Assembly: GCA_023418995.1 (NCBI GenBank)
Contig: JAEZYP010000044.1
Location: 248,001 to 312,000 of the forward strand
From: Bacillota bacterium
Lineage (GTDB): Bacteria > Bacillota > Clostridia > Oscillospirales > Acutalibacteraceae
Direction of reading: 5' to 3'
Length of the DNA: 64,000 bases
Shown here in pieces: positions 17,325-25,502 of the stretch (position 1 is its first letter; the number at the start of each line of letters is the position of its first letter). Under the pieces are notes generated by a model that saw only the letters and a list, made by a program, of their open reading frames with translations, did no database searches and had not been told where the DNA came from. Made by a program: the position numbers and the translations under genes.

Positions 17325-17676
17325 TCTGGTTGAAATTGGCAGAATAAAAAAATCAATTCGGAATCCGCGCTTTTGCAGCAGGGTACTCGGGGTCGCCGAG
17401 TACTCGCAGTTGCAGATGCGCGGATTTCCTGTTCAAAGTATTGCCGCAAGCTTCAGTGCGAAGGAGGCCTTCGCGAAGGCGCTGGGCACGGGTATCCGCG
17501 GGTTTTCCCTGGATGAGGTGGAGCTTTTGCGGAATGCTTGCGGTAAGCCTGAATTGAAATTAAGCGGACGGGCATTAAAAATTGCTGATTCACGCAAATT
17601 GCGTTTTTCCGTAAGTGTGACTCACACAAAGAGCTATGCCGCCGCTGTTGTAATCGGTGAGGAGTTAGAAACATGA
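17305..17676 (+). CDS. acpS: Holo-[acyl-carrier-protein] synthase
   Basis: 123 residues. Transfers 4'-phosphopantetheine from CoA to ACP. The GIDLVEI start supplies the metal-binding Asp (residue 7), and the SFSAKEAFAKALGTGI motif with its catalytic Glu is at about residues 50-65; VSVTHTKSYAAAVV closes the fold. It starts inside the preceding gene and overlaps nnr by an ATGA junction. The acpS-nnr order is common in Firmicutes. Confidence 0.95.
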   Translation: MLLVGIDLVEIGRIKKSIRNPRFCSRVLGVAEYSQLQMRGFPVQSIAASFSAKEAFAKALGTGIRGFSLDEVELLRNACGKPELKLSGRALKIADSRKLRFSVSVTHTKSYAAAVVIGEELET

Positions 17677-19214
17677 TCGTACTGAATTCCGCGCAGTCAA
17701 AAGAACTTGAAAGGGAAGCGGTGAAAGGCGGAAAGGATTATTTGCAGCTGATGGAGAACGCGGGCACAGCTGCGGTTCGGTATCTGCAAAAAAAATATAC
17801 TTTCGAGCAGAAAAAAATAGTAATCCTATGCGGCAAGGGCAATAACGGCGGCGACGGTTATGTTGCGGCAAGAAGGCTGTCGGAGCTTGGTGCTCTTGTT
17901 GTGGTGGCTTTGGCGCAGGGATTGCCGGCTACGGATATTTCAAACGTTATGTTCTCAAAGCTGCAGAATACCGCCGTAAAGATTATGAACAATTATCAGA
18001 ATACGGAAATGCTGCGCTCCATGCTTGCCTCTGCGGATTACATCATCGACGCGGTCTACGGCACCGGATTTCACGGTAAGATTAGGGAAGAGCTGCTGCC
18101 CCTGTTCCAAATGGCAAACCAATCATCCGCGAAGAAGATATCCCTAGATATGCCGAGCGGGGCAAACTGCGATACCGGAGAAGTGGAGGGAGCGTGCATT
18201 CACGCTGATTATACGATTACCTTTTCAACCCTTAAAAGCGGGCATTTGCTGACACCCGCGCGTTACTTTTGCGGTCAGGTTGTTGTTGTTCCTATCGGAA
18301 TTGATTTGGCTCTCATAAAAAATCAAAAAAGAAGCTTTTACGTTACGGAATTCGAGGATGTGAAAGCCTTACTCAAACCACGCAATCCGGAGAGTAACAA
18401 GGGAGATTACGGTCGGTTACTTTGTTTTTGCGGCAGCGAAGGGATGTCCGGAGCAGCAATTATGAGTGCCAGAGCGGCTGCCCGCTGTGGAGCCGGAATA
18501 GTTCATACTGTTTTGCCGAAGTCAATTTACAGCATTGTAGCTTCGCATGTGATTGAATCGGTTTATACGCTTCTGGATGATGATCAGGATGAGTTTACTC
18601 CTGAGCTGATGGTTTCTTTGAATAGCGCGCTTAGTAAAGCCAGCGCCTGCCTGATCGGCTGCGGAGTGGGTACCGGCAAAAATACTGCAGATGCCGTACG
18701 GCATCTAATTACAAATTCAAAAGTGCCTTTGATTATAGATGCGGATGGCATAAATATTATCTCAGAGAATATAAATGTGTTACAGAATGTATCAGTCCCC
18801 GTTGTTCTCACCCCACACCCCGGGGAAATGGCTCGCTTGTGTAAAACCAGTGTAGCAGATATTCAGGCACACCGCTTTCAATATGCAAAAATATTCGCGG
18901 GGAAGCATCATGTTATCCTGGTATTAAAAGGCGCCGGAACGATCGTGGCATTGCCGAACGGGGAAGCATATTTGAACCTGACCGGGAACGCCGGAATGGC
19001 AAAAGGCGGAAGCGGAGATGTGTTGGCAGGCATGATTGCTTCCTTCATTGCGCAGAAAATGAATCCGTCGAAGGCTGTGGCTGCAGCGGTTTATCTGCAT
19101 GGAGAGGCGGGGGACCGGTGTGCGGAAAAATTATCCCAATGTGCGATGCTTCCAACCGATCTGATTGAAATACTGCCGGAACTCTTTTTGGAAGTTGAAA
19201 AGCAAAGTCAATAA
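17673..19214 (+). CDS. nnr: Bifunctional NAD(P)H-hydrate epimerase / ADP-dependent dehydratase
   Basis: 513 residues, full length for the fused enzyme. Repairs damaged NADHX/NADPHX. N-terminal YjeF epimerase domain (about 1-215) with GKGNNGGDGYVAARRL near 50, then the ribokinase-like dehydratase (about 225-505) with LTPHPGEMARL near 383 and the nucleotide-binding GMAKGGSGDVLAG near 445. Start is ATG in the ATGA overlap with acpS. Confidence 0.96.
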   Translation: MIVLNSAQSKELEREAVKGGKDYLQLMENAGTAAVRYLQKKYTFEQKKIVILCGKGNNGGDGYVAARRLSELGALVVVALAQGLPATDISNVMFSKLQNTAVKIMNNYQNTEMLRSMLASADYIIDAVYGTGFHGKIREELLPLFQMANQSSAKKISLDMPSGANCDTGEVEGACIHADYTITFSTLKSGHLLTPARYFCGQVVVVPIGIDLALIKNQKRSFYVTEFEDVKALLKPRNPESNKGDYGRLLCFCGSEGMSGAAIMSARAAARCGAGIVHTVLPKSIYSIVASHVIESVYTLLDDDQDEFTPELMVSLNSALSKASACLIGCGVGTGKNTADAVRHLITNSKVPLIIDADGINIISENINVLQNVSVPVVLTPHPGEMARLCKTSVADIQAHRFQYAKIFAGKHHVILVLKGAGTIVALPNGEAYLNLTGNAGMAKGGSGDVLAGMIASFIAQKMNPSKAVAAAVYLHGEAGDRCAEKLSQCAMLPTDLIEILPELFLEVEKQSQ

Positions 19215-19290
19215 AATGAATGGACTCCCGAAAACATCAAGTCGCAAAAACCGCAGAGCATACTGATTGATATTTTACGGGGGATTTTAA

Positions 19291-19794
19291 ATGCGAAAAA
19301 CGGCAGCGATGATTCTTATGCTAATCCTGATTTTCGCTTTTTCAGGCTGTGTGAAGCAGGATATCTCGCCGGAAGCGATTTGCTTTAATTTCAACTGCAA
19401 GGCAGATGTTATCATTGATAATCAGAAGCTAACCTGTCAGTTGAATCGGAGCGCGCCGGAAATCATCAGCATTCAAATTGTTTCCGGCGATTTAAACGGA
19501 TTGCTTTATGACTGGGATGGAGAAAACTTTTCTATATCATACAGCGGGATTACCGCAAAGAGCGACAACTGTATCCTTCCTAAAACAGCATTTGCGGAAA
19601 CGCTCAAACAGATTTTGGATTGTGCCTGTAAAGAAGGCGCTCTTACAAAAACTCACGGAAATGAATTTTCGGGGAAATATAATGACCTCGATTTTACGAT
19701 TGCTACGGATGGTAATGGGCAAATCAAAAAAATAACGATTCCAAAGCGCGGAATTACCGCGGAGCTGTATGAATATACGGATCAAGGGCTGTGA
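19291..19794 (+). CDS. Predicted lipoprotein, unknown function
   Basis: 167 residues with a lipoprotein signal: Met-Arg-Lys, a hydrophobic core and the lipobox FSGC with Cys at residue 20. The mature part alternates hydrophobic and polar residues, suggesting a beta-rich sensor or carrier fold, as in small Firmicutes lipoproteins near acpS (B. subtilis has the LolA-like lipoprotein gene ydcC at this place). The link to that family is positional only. A terminator overlaps its stop codon. Confidence 0.75.
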   Translation: MRKTAAMILMLILIFAFSGCVKQDISPEAICFNFNCKADVIIDNQKLTCQLNRSAPEIISIQIVSGDLNGLLYDWDGENFSISYSGITAKSDNCILPKTAFAETLKQILDCACKEGALTKTHGNEFSGKYNDLDFTIATDGNGQIKKITIPKRGITAELYEYTDQGL

Positions 19795-19814
19795 CAAAGG
19801 TTACAGCCTTTTTT
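19787..19814 (+). terminator. Terminator after the lipoprotein gene
   Basis: GGCTGT pairs with ACAGCC around a 10-nt loop and is followed by six Ts. The stop codon lies in the hairpin. Confidence 0.75.
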
Positions 19815-19944
19815 CAATTTAAATCTATGTCAACCGCCGGTTTTAAATAATATTATGTGTTAGGTAGCTGCAGGCGAATAAAATTTCTATTGTTAGCCAA
19901 GAATATTTGCAGACCCAACATTTGAAATTAGGCGGAGCGTGAAA

Positions 19945-20319
19945 ATGGTGAACATAAGAAGAGGCGATATTTATTATGCCGACTTAAGTCCGGTAATCGG
20001 TTCGGAACAGGGCGGAGTAAGGCCGGTATTGATTGTACAAAATAATGTTGGCAATCGGTTCAGTCCCACAGTAATCGCGGCTGCTATCACCAGTCAGCGT
20101 GCTAAAGCAAATTTGCCAACTCACATTATGCTGAATGCGGAAACGACCGGGCTTGCGAAAGATAGCGTTGTATTACTGGAACAGGTTCGTACAATAGACA
20201 AACACAGATTAAAGGAGCGTATGGGGCGCCTTGATAATACATCAATGACACAGGTTGATCAGGCACTGTCTATCAGCTTTGGTCTCGGACAGGAGTACGA
20301 AGAGCGAGAGGCTACATAG
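19945..20319 (+). CDS. mazF: MazF/NdoA-type mRNA endoribonuclease toxin
   Basis: 124 residues from ATG 19945, with GGCGGAG at proper spacing; GTG 19939 is too close to it. Very similar in layout to B. subtilis MazF: NIRRGDIYYADLSPVIGSEQGG, RPVLIVQNN, GNRFSPTVIAAAIT and LLEQVRTIDK. Known family: cuts single-stranded mRNA at short sequence-specific sites. No antitoxin gene is visible on either side; the 125 bp before it hold no ORF. In B. subtilis the acpS-ydcC-alr-ndoAI-ndoA order is conserved; here alr and the antitoxin gene are missing from the line-up. Confidence 0.93.
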   Translation: MVNIRRGDIYYADLSPVIGSEQGGVRPVLIVQNNVGNRFSPTVIAAAITSQRAKANLPTHIMLNAETTGLAKDSVVLLEQVRTIDKHRLKERMGRLDNTSMTQVDQALSISFGLGQEYEEREAT

Positions 20320-20406
20320 ATTTGCCTGTTACAATTATAATAAAGATGTATAATCATTGAGAAATAAAAAATAATAGAATGAAATCAAAATAAAAGGAGT
20401 GTTAAA

Positions 20407-20589
20407 ATGAACTTAACTGAAAAGGAGCTTACTGCGATTGAGGATCAATTGAACGGAGAGAAGCTTTTGATCACAAAGGCTAAAACGTATTCACAAATGT
20501 GCACCGACCCGGAGCTAAAGCAAAAATGCGATTCCATTGCCTGTAAGCATCAGACACATTATGATAAGCTGTTAAGTTTTTTAAGTTAA
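20407..20589 (+). CDS. Small protein, probable spore-coat-associated
   Basis: 60 residues, helical and charged, with cysteines at about 32, 40 and 45. The start follows AAAAGGAGTG. The pattern of Glu/Lys helices with CTDPELKQKCDSIACKH resembles short CotF-like helical partners. It lies 10 bp before a CotF-family gene, so they are one unit. The coat role is inferred from the neighbour. Confidence 0.65.
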   Translation: MNLTEKELTAIEDQLNGEKLLITKAKTYSQMCTDPELKQKCDSIACKHQTHYDKLLSFLS

Positions 20590-20599
20590 GGAGTACAAT

Positions 20600-20890
20600 A
20601 TGATGAACGGACAACAACAAATGCAGGAAAGAGAATTAATGGATGACGTTCTTTCCTCTCAAAAGCATATTACCGGAACCTATAATAGCTTCACAAATGA
20701 GTGTGTAAATCAGAATGTAAGAAACGAGTTTATGAAAATTCTAAATGAGGAACATCAGATTCAATCCGATGTTTTTGATGAAATGCAAAAACGAGGATGG
20801 TATCAAACGCCGCAAGCGGATTTGCAAAAGGTGCAGCAGGCAAAACAAAAATTTCAGAATCAGCAGCAGCAAATGAAGAGTCAGCAATAA
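20600..20890 (+). CDS. CotF-family spore coat protein
   Basis: 96 residues, start ATG 20600 after AAGGAG. The segment LMDDVLSSQKHITGTYNSF and later RNEFMKILNEEHQIQSDVF plus GWYQTPQA is typical of the CotF/ferritin-like coat family. The C-terminal 25 residues are Gln/Lys-rich. Such proteins are made in the mother cell during sporulation and join the coat. A perfect terminator follows. Confidence 0.85.
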   Translation: MMNGQQQMQERELMDDVLSSQKHITGTYNSFTNECVNQNVRNEFMKILNEEHQIQSDVFDEMQKRGWYQTPQADLQKVQQAKQKFQNQQQQMKSQQ

Positions 20891-20901
20891 ATACAATTCA
20901 A

Positions 20902-20927
20902 GCCGGTTCATTTGAACCGGCTTTTTT
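20902..20927 (+). terminator. Terminator after the CotF-type gene
   Basis: GCCGGTTCA pairs perfectly with TGAACCGGC around a TT loop, followed by TTTTTT. Confidence 0.9.
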
Positions 20928-20945
20928 CTTTTTACGATACAATTT

Positions 20946-20978
20946 ATGACATAAAGTTTGATTCTTTCCCGATATAAT
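20946..20978 (+). promoter_or_regulatory. Candidate spoIIG promoter with long spacer
   Basis: ATGACA (20946-20951) and a perfect TATAAT (20973-20978) are 21 bp apart. A spacer this long recalls the Spo0A-activated spoIIG promoter of B. subtilis, whose elements are about 22 bp apart. No exact Spo0A box was found, so the call is tentative. Confidence 0.4.
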
Positions 20979-21002
20979 TTGTTATAAAGACACAAGGGGG
21001 GA

Positions 21003-21833
21003 ATGCCTTTGAAACAAACGGTTTATATCGATGTTTTAGTAGGTGTTAACCTTTTAATCAACTATTTTCTATTGCTGGCGGTAGCCAAATTCCTGTCTAT
21101 ACCCAAAGGGAGATTCCGCCTGATTTTAGCTGCTATGCTTGGAGCGTTTTATTCGTTAAGCATTCTTTTGCCTGACTTGAATCTGATTTTATCTTTCGCC
21201 ATAAAGCTGGCAATGGCTGCAACCATTGTGCTTGTCGCTTATCCCTGGCGTGATTTGATGCAGTTTTTTCGCCAGATTGTTTCCTTCTATATCATGAGCT
21301 TTGCTTTTGCCGGTATTATGCTGGCAATTTGGTATTTTATATCGCCACAGGGGTTAATTATCAAAAACTCTGTTATCTACTTCAATATTTCACCGTTACT
21401 GCTAATTGTTCTGACGGTAATCTGTTATATTATCATCCGTTTTATCTACCGTCTCACAGGCCGGCAGGCTCCGGAGGAATTGAATTGCAGAATTAAGATT
21501 GACTACAGAGGGAAAACGGTTATCTGCATTGCAAAGGTCGATACTGGTAATATGCTGACCGAACCGTTTTCCAATTATCCTGTAGTAGTGGTTTTTGAAA
21601 AATGCATAGCCAATATGGCGCCGCAGGAGGACAGCGGAAAAATACGCTTTGTTCCGTATGAAGCGGTTTCCGGCGGTGGTCTTCTTCCGGCTTATAAGCC
21701 GGATTTATTGACAGTAATTTGCGGGAAAAAGCAGATAGAAATACATAATGTTTATATCGCTGTCACAAAGACAAAGCTGGGCGAGTTCAGCGCACTTTTA
21801 AATCCGGATCTGTTGCAAAAAACGTCTGCTTAA
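21003..21833 (+). CDS. spoIIGA: Sigma-E processing peptidase SpoIIGA
   Basis: 276 residues. Five or six membrane helices fill the first ~150 residues, followed by a cytosolic aspartic-protease-like domain with the motif VDTGNMLTEPFSNYPVVV, which holds the catalytic Asp. Known role: activated by forespore SpoIIR across the septum, it removes the pro-sequence of SigE in the mother cell. GGGGGGA precedes the ATG. sigE follows immediately, as in all spoIIG operons. Confidence 0.95.
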   Translation: MPLKQTVYIDVLVGVNLLINYFLLLAVAKFLSIPKGRFRLILAAMLGAFYSLSILLPDLNLILSFAIKLAMAATIVLVAYPWRDLMQFFRQIVSFYIMSFAFAGIMLAIWYFISPQGLIIKNSVIYFNISPLLLIVLTVICYIIIRFIYRLTGRQAPEELNCRIKIDYRGKTVICIAKVDTGNMLTEPFSNYPVVVVFEKCIANMAPQEDSGKIRFVPYEAVSGGGLLPAYKPDLLTVICGKKQIEIHNVYIAVTKTKLGEFSALLNPDLLQKTSA

Positions 21834-21895
21834 ATTTGGCCGTAAGCATACGTGTATTAAACCGCGGCGGCAGCGGAAAAAGGGAAAGAGTGAAA

Positions 21896-22618
21896 ATGGG
21901 AATGAATAGCTTCATAAGGGAAATCAGAAAGAAACTGTCTCTATTATTTCTGAGGTTACAGCTAAGCGGTCAGGTTCATTATATCAATGGGCCTGAAACC
22001 CTCCCGCCCCCGCTTTCCAAGGCGGAGGAAGAGCGGGTGATGCAGAACATTATGAATAATGTTCCGAACGCGCGCGAACCGCTTATCACCCATAACCTGC
22101 GCCTTGTTGTTTACATAGCTAAAAAATTTGAATCGAATAATGCCGGTGTGGAAGATTTAATATCCATTGGAACGATTGGATTAATCAAAGCCGTTAACAC
22201 TTTCTGCCCGGAACGTAATATTAAGCTGGCAACCTATGCTTCCAGATGCATCGAAAACGAAATTTTAATGTATCTGCGAAAAAGCTCCCAACTGAAAAAC
22301 GAGATTTCGATTGATGATCCGCTAAATGTAGACTGGGACGGTAACGAATTACTGCTCTCTGATATTCTGGGCAGCGAACAGGACACGGTTAATCGGGATA
22401 TTGAACAGGAGGTGGAACGGAATCTTCTGCTCAACGCGGTTTCTCATCTGGCGCCCCGCGAACGAGAAATTATGCAGCTACGATTTGGATTAAACAATAC
22501 CAAAGAGCATACGCAGAAAGAAGTCGCGGATACCTTGGGGATTTCGCAGTCATACATCTCCAGACTTGAAAAACGGATTATCGAACGGCTGAAAAAAGAT
22601 TTGGAAAGAGTCAGCTAG
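21896..22618 (+). CDS. sigE: Mother-cell sporulation sigma factor SigE (pro-form)
   Basis: 240 residues from ATG 21896; the frame is open from TTG 21836 and ATG 21902 is an alternative. An amphipathic pro-sequence of about 25 residues precedes YINGPETLPPPLSKAEEERV. Region 2 contains NLRLVVYIAKKFE, EDLISIGTIGLIKAVNTF and KLATYASRCIENEILMYLR; region 4 ends with ISQSYISRLEKRIIERLK. All match SigE. SpoIIGA, encoded just upstream, is the processing enzyme. Confidence 0.95.
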   Translation: MGMNSFIREIRKKLSLLFLRLQLSGQVHYINGPETLPPPLSKAEEERVMQNIMNNVPNAREPLITHNLRLVVYIAKKFESNNAGVEDLISIGTIGLIKAVNTFCPERNIKLATYASRCIENEILMYLRKSSQLKNEISIDDPLNVDWDGNELLLSDILGSEQDTVNRDIEQEVERNLLLNAVSHLAPREREIMQLRFGLNNTKEHTQKEVADTLGISQSYISRLEKRIIERLKKDLERVS

Positions 22619-22621
22619 CAG

Positions 22622-22662
22622 GCAGAAAGGGCGGACATTCTCGGAATGTCCGCCCTTTCTGC
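22622..22662. terminator. Bidirectional terminator between sigE and the glycosylase gene
   Basis: An 18-bp perfect stem (22622-22639 with 22645-22662) around a 5-nt loop. CCCTTTCT on each strand provides a short T-rich end inside the stem, so it should work for both converging transcripts. Confidence 0.8.
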
Positions 22663-22664
22663 GC

Positions 22665-23156
22665 TTATCTGTATTTCAAAAGAACAGCATAATCCTGCTT
22701 TAGGCGTTCAAAATCATAGTGCCGGCAGTTTGCCGGGCTGGTCGACGGCAGCGCAATTGCAGAAATGTGAGTATCGCCCAAGCAAAATCTTTTATAGAGA
22801 GAAGCGGCTTTTGTACCGGTCGTAAAAACCGCCTGGATTCCTGTTTTCACCAATAATCCAGCAATATCGTTCGGGACTGGGTCTTTGATGCTGCTGTCAT
22901 CCGCGCCTTCAATTCGGCAGCTTTGCAGAACATCCCACAGTGCGATATGGTTTCGCAGTACAAAAGCGGTTTTTTCCTCATTGGTTTCCGGAAGATTTTC
23001 GTGTAACAGATCAGAAAGCACACGCCAGAAGCGGTTTTGCGGATGCGAGTAATAAAAGCCGAATTCTCTTGATTTTGGGGAAGGCATCGTGCCTAAGATT
23101 AAAACCCTAGAATATTCATTATAAACCGGGTTTATGGTGTGTTCTACAAGCTTCAT
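22665..23156 (-). CDS. DNA-deoxyinosine (hypoxanthine) glycosylase, uracil-glycosylase superfamily
   Basis: 163 residues. The motif LGTMPSPKSREFGFYYSHPQNRFWRVL holds the family's active-site loop with Asn in PQNRFW, and ALPSTSPAN near residue 140 is the second motif; this is the family 6 (HDG) pattern. Known activity: removes deaminated adenine (hypoxanthine) from DNA. Its start lies inside the end of cca (38-nt overlap), so translation is probably coupled. Both interrupt the usual sigE-sigG neighbourhood. Confidence 0.88.
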   Translation of the reverse strand: MKLVEHTINPVYNEYSRVLILGTMPSPKSREFGFYYSHPQNRFWRVLSDLLHENLPETNEEKTAFVLRNHIALWDVLQSCRIEGADDSSIKDPVPNDIAGLLVKTGIQAVFTTGTKAASLYKRFCLGDTHISAIALPSTSPANCRHYDFERLKQDYAVLLKYR

Positions 23157-24411
23157 TTTTTAATCCAGCTTTCCTGTCTTTCAAACGGTTAAGCAAAGCA
23201 GAATAACTGTTCGCACATTGATTCTCGATTACGTCGTTCAGCAGTATTTTTAGCAAGCTGCCAATTTCAGGTCCTTTCGGCATTCCAGCCGCTATCAGGT
23301 CGTTTCCTGTTATGGCTAAACCATCCAAAGAAAAACATGAATTACTTTCAATGATATCACATATAACGGAATCAATCTTTTTCAGTTTATCAATTTCTGA
23401 CCGGTTGTCGCTGCTTCCAGCTAAGGCAATGGCTCTCTTGATATTCAGCAGCAACTTGAAATCTTCCAGCCCCATTTCGTTTAAAAAGTGCTTAATAGAT
23501 ACTTCATTGGATGAAATGGGAACGTCATAATACTGAATTAGTCTGCTTATTTTATTTACCGTCTTATTATCAAACCGGAGCCGTTTCAGAATCCGCTGTG
23601 CAATTTCACCGCCTTTATCGTTAAAATCATGCAGCAGCATCGTCATTCTGAGAACCGGGGTTGCTTCTGTTGCGGTCATGCATTTTAACGTATGCTTCCA
23701 GATGCCCGGCTCATCGTAATATAACGTGTGGATTTCCGGTATAAACACCTCGATTACCTCATAGTAACTTTGCAGAATGGATTCCGTATTCTTTCCGCAG
23801 ATAAGCTTTATAAATTCTTCCCGAATCCGTTCAAACGCGATCTGATTCAGCAGACCTCGCTTTTGAATCAGACTGCGGGATGTTTCCGAGTCAATCGTAA
23901 ACCCGAGAACAGAAGCGAACCGAAGGGCTCGTAGTATCCGCAAACCGTCCTCCTCAAAACGCAGACTGGGGTTTCCAACACAGCGAATGATTCGATGATT
24001 GATGTCTGAAACTCCATGAAAGCAATCTATAATGCCTGCTTCGGGGTGGTAAGCAATCGCGTTAATCGTAAAATCCCTGCGGGCTAAATCCTCTGTGATA
24101 TCCCGGGTAAACTGAACCTTGTCGGGATGGCGGTTATCGGAATAGGTGCCGTCCACGCGAAAGGTTGTTATTTCAACGGGTAATTTATCTATGAAGGCGG
24201 TCACGGTTCCATGCTCGATTCCCGTTTCAATTATTTTAAAATCCGACAGGCAACGCTGAATCTCATCCGGAAAAGCAGAGGTTGTCACATCCCAGTCATG
24301 CGGTTCCAGACCGAGCAGCTCATCTCTGACACAGCCCCCTACAACATATGCCTCATAACCGCGGTTGTTCAATTTATTCAGGATAGCGACAACCTGCGGC
24401 GGCATATTCAT
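23119..24411 (-). CDS. cca: CCA tRNA nucleotidyltransferase
   Basis: 430 residues from the ATG at 24411, with GGGGGCACTCC upstream. Adds or repairs the CCA end of tRNAs. Catalytic head: VVGGCVRDELLG and the metal-binding HDWDVTT near residue 40, then RRDFTINAIAYHP near 110 and an RILRALRFAS helix near 165. An HD-like segment (WKHTLKCM...MLLHDFNDKGG) near 245-280 follows. Class II bacterial type. The C-terminus overlaps the glycosylase gene. Confidence 0.95.
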   Translation of the reverse strand: MNMPPQVVAILNKLNNRGYEAYVVGGCVRDELLGLEPHDWDVTTSAFPDEIQRCLSDFKIIETGIEHGTVTAFIDKLPVEITTFRVDGTYSDNRHPDKVQFTRDITEDLARRDFTINAIAYHPEAGIIDCFHGVSDINHRIIRCVGNPSLRFEEDGLRILRALRFASVLGFTIDSETSRSLIQKRGLLNQIAFERIREEFIKLICGKNTESILQSYYEVIEVFIPEIHTLYYDEPGIWKHTLKCMTATEATPVLRMTMLLHDFNDKGGEIAQRILKRLRFDNKTVNKISRLIQYYDVPISSNEVSIKHFLNEMGLEDFKLLLNIKRAIALAGSSDNRSEIDKLKKIDSVICDIIESNSCFSLDGLAITGNDLIAAGMPKGPEIGSLLKILLNDVIENQCANSYSALLNRLKDRKAGLKNEACRTHHKPGL

Positions 24412-24555
24412 TGGAGTGCCCCCTTGTATCAACAAAAATTCAGGATAAGAGGTATCTTAAAATATCATTTCGAATTCGGATATATTTGCTATATTATAGC
24501 TTAAAAGTAGAGAAAGATGCAAATTTTTAGTGGAGAATATATTTATTTTTACTCT

Positions 24556-24584
24556 GCATGATATCTCCTATTCATGGCAATAAT
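24556..24584 (+). promoter_or_regulatory. Candidate SigF promoter of sigG
   Basis: GCATG (24556-24560), a 15-bp spacer and GGCAATAAT (24576-24584) fit the forespore SigF pattern (GYATA-like, then GGNNANANT). Predicted start is near 24592, 26 nt before the GTG start. sigG is under SigF control in B. subtilis, so site and biology agree. Confidence 0.55.
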
Positions 24585-24617
24585 GATGGTGTATTACCGA
24601 CATAGGGGGAGTGCAGT

Positions 24618-25388
24618 GTGCAATTTAATAAGGTTGAAATTTGCGGAGTAAACACATCAAAATTAAAGGTACTTACGGAAAAAGAAAAGGTGGCATTGCT
24701 GCGCCGTGTAAAGGACGGTGACCAAAGCGCAAGAGATGAACTGATTAGCGGGAATTTGCGCCTTGTTCTCAGTGTAATACAACGTTTTACCAATCGTGGA
24801 GAAAATCTTGATGATCTCTTTCAGGTTGGATGTATCGGTTTAATTAAAGCAATCGATCATTTTGATATCAGTCAGGGAGTGCGGTTTTCAACCTATGGAG
24901 TCCCTATGATTATCGGGGAGATACGCCGCTATCTGCGGGACAACAACTCAATCCGGGTCAGTCGGTCTCTAAGGGACACGGCCTATAAGGCGATGCAGGC
25001 AAAGGAGAGAATGACGGCGCTAAACAACCGGGAACCCACGATCGAAGAAATCTCGAAGGAATTGGATATGCCGAGGGAGGATGTCGTACTGGCTCTGGAA
25101 TCTATCGTAGAGCCAGTTTCCCTTTATGAACCGGTTTTTTCGGACGGCGGAGACACCATCTACGTAATGGATCAGGTAGGGGATAATAACGACGATTCCA
25201 ACTGGCTGGACGAGATCGCGCTGAAAGAGGCTATTAAAGATTTAAACAACCGGGAAAAGAGAATCCTTTCCATGCGGTTTTTCCAGGGGAAGACACAAAT
25301 GGAAGTTGCCTCAGAAATCGGCATCAGCCAGGCGCAGGTCTCCAGGCTGGAAAAAGCCGCTCTGAATAAAATAAAAAAGGATATCTGA
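24618..25388 (+). CDS. sigG: Forespore sporulation sigma factor SigG
   Basis: 256 residues from GTG 24618 with GGGGGAG upstream. The start NKVEICGVNTSKLKVL is diagnostic for SigG. Region 2: SGNLRLVLSVIQRF, LDDLFQVGCIGLIKAIDHFD and GEIRRYLRDNN; region 4: EVASEIGISQAQVSRLEKAALNKIKK. It drives late forespore genes. Unlike B. subtilis it is separated from spoIIGA-sigE by two minus-strand genes. Confidence 0.96.
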   Translation: MQFNKVEICGVNTSKLKVLTEKEKVALLRRVKDGDQSARDELISGNLRLVLSVIQRFTNRGENLDDLFQVGCIGLIKAIDHFDISQGVRFSTYGVPMIIGEIRRYLRDNNSIRVSRSLRDTAYKAMQAKERMTALNNREPTIEEISKELDMPREDVVLALESIVEPVSLYEPVFSDGGDTIYVMDQVGDNNDDSNWLDEIALKEAIKDLNNREKRILSMRFFQGKTQMEVASEIGISQAQVSRLEKAALNKIKKDI

Positions 25389-25421
25389 AAAAACCCGCTA
25401 TTATTTTTCAGTAAAAACCTT

Positions 25422-25447
25422 TTCACATTCGTCAAAAACTCTTCACA
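25422..25447 (+). promoter_or_regulatory. Direct TTCACA repeats upstream of the glycosyltransferase
   Basis: TTCACA occurs at 25422-25427 and 25442-25447, with a degenerate TCAAAA copy midway, giving a period of about 10 bp. This is the layout bound by OmpR/PhoP-type response regulators. A TATAAT lies downstream at 25457-25462 without a good -35 hexamer, which fits activator-dependent transcription. Confidence 0.35.
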
Positions 25448-25502
25448 ATTTAAAGCTATAATAAGCGCTGTAATAACCAATAAAGGGTTAAGGAGTACGT
25501 TT

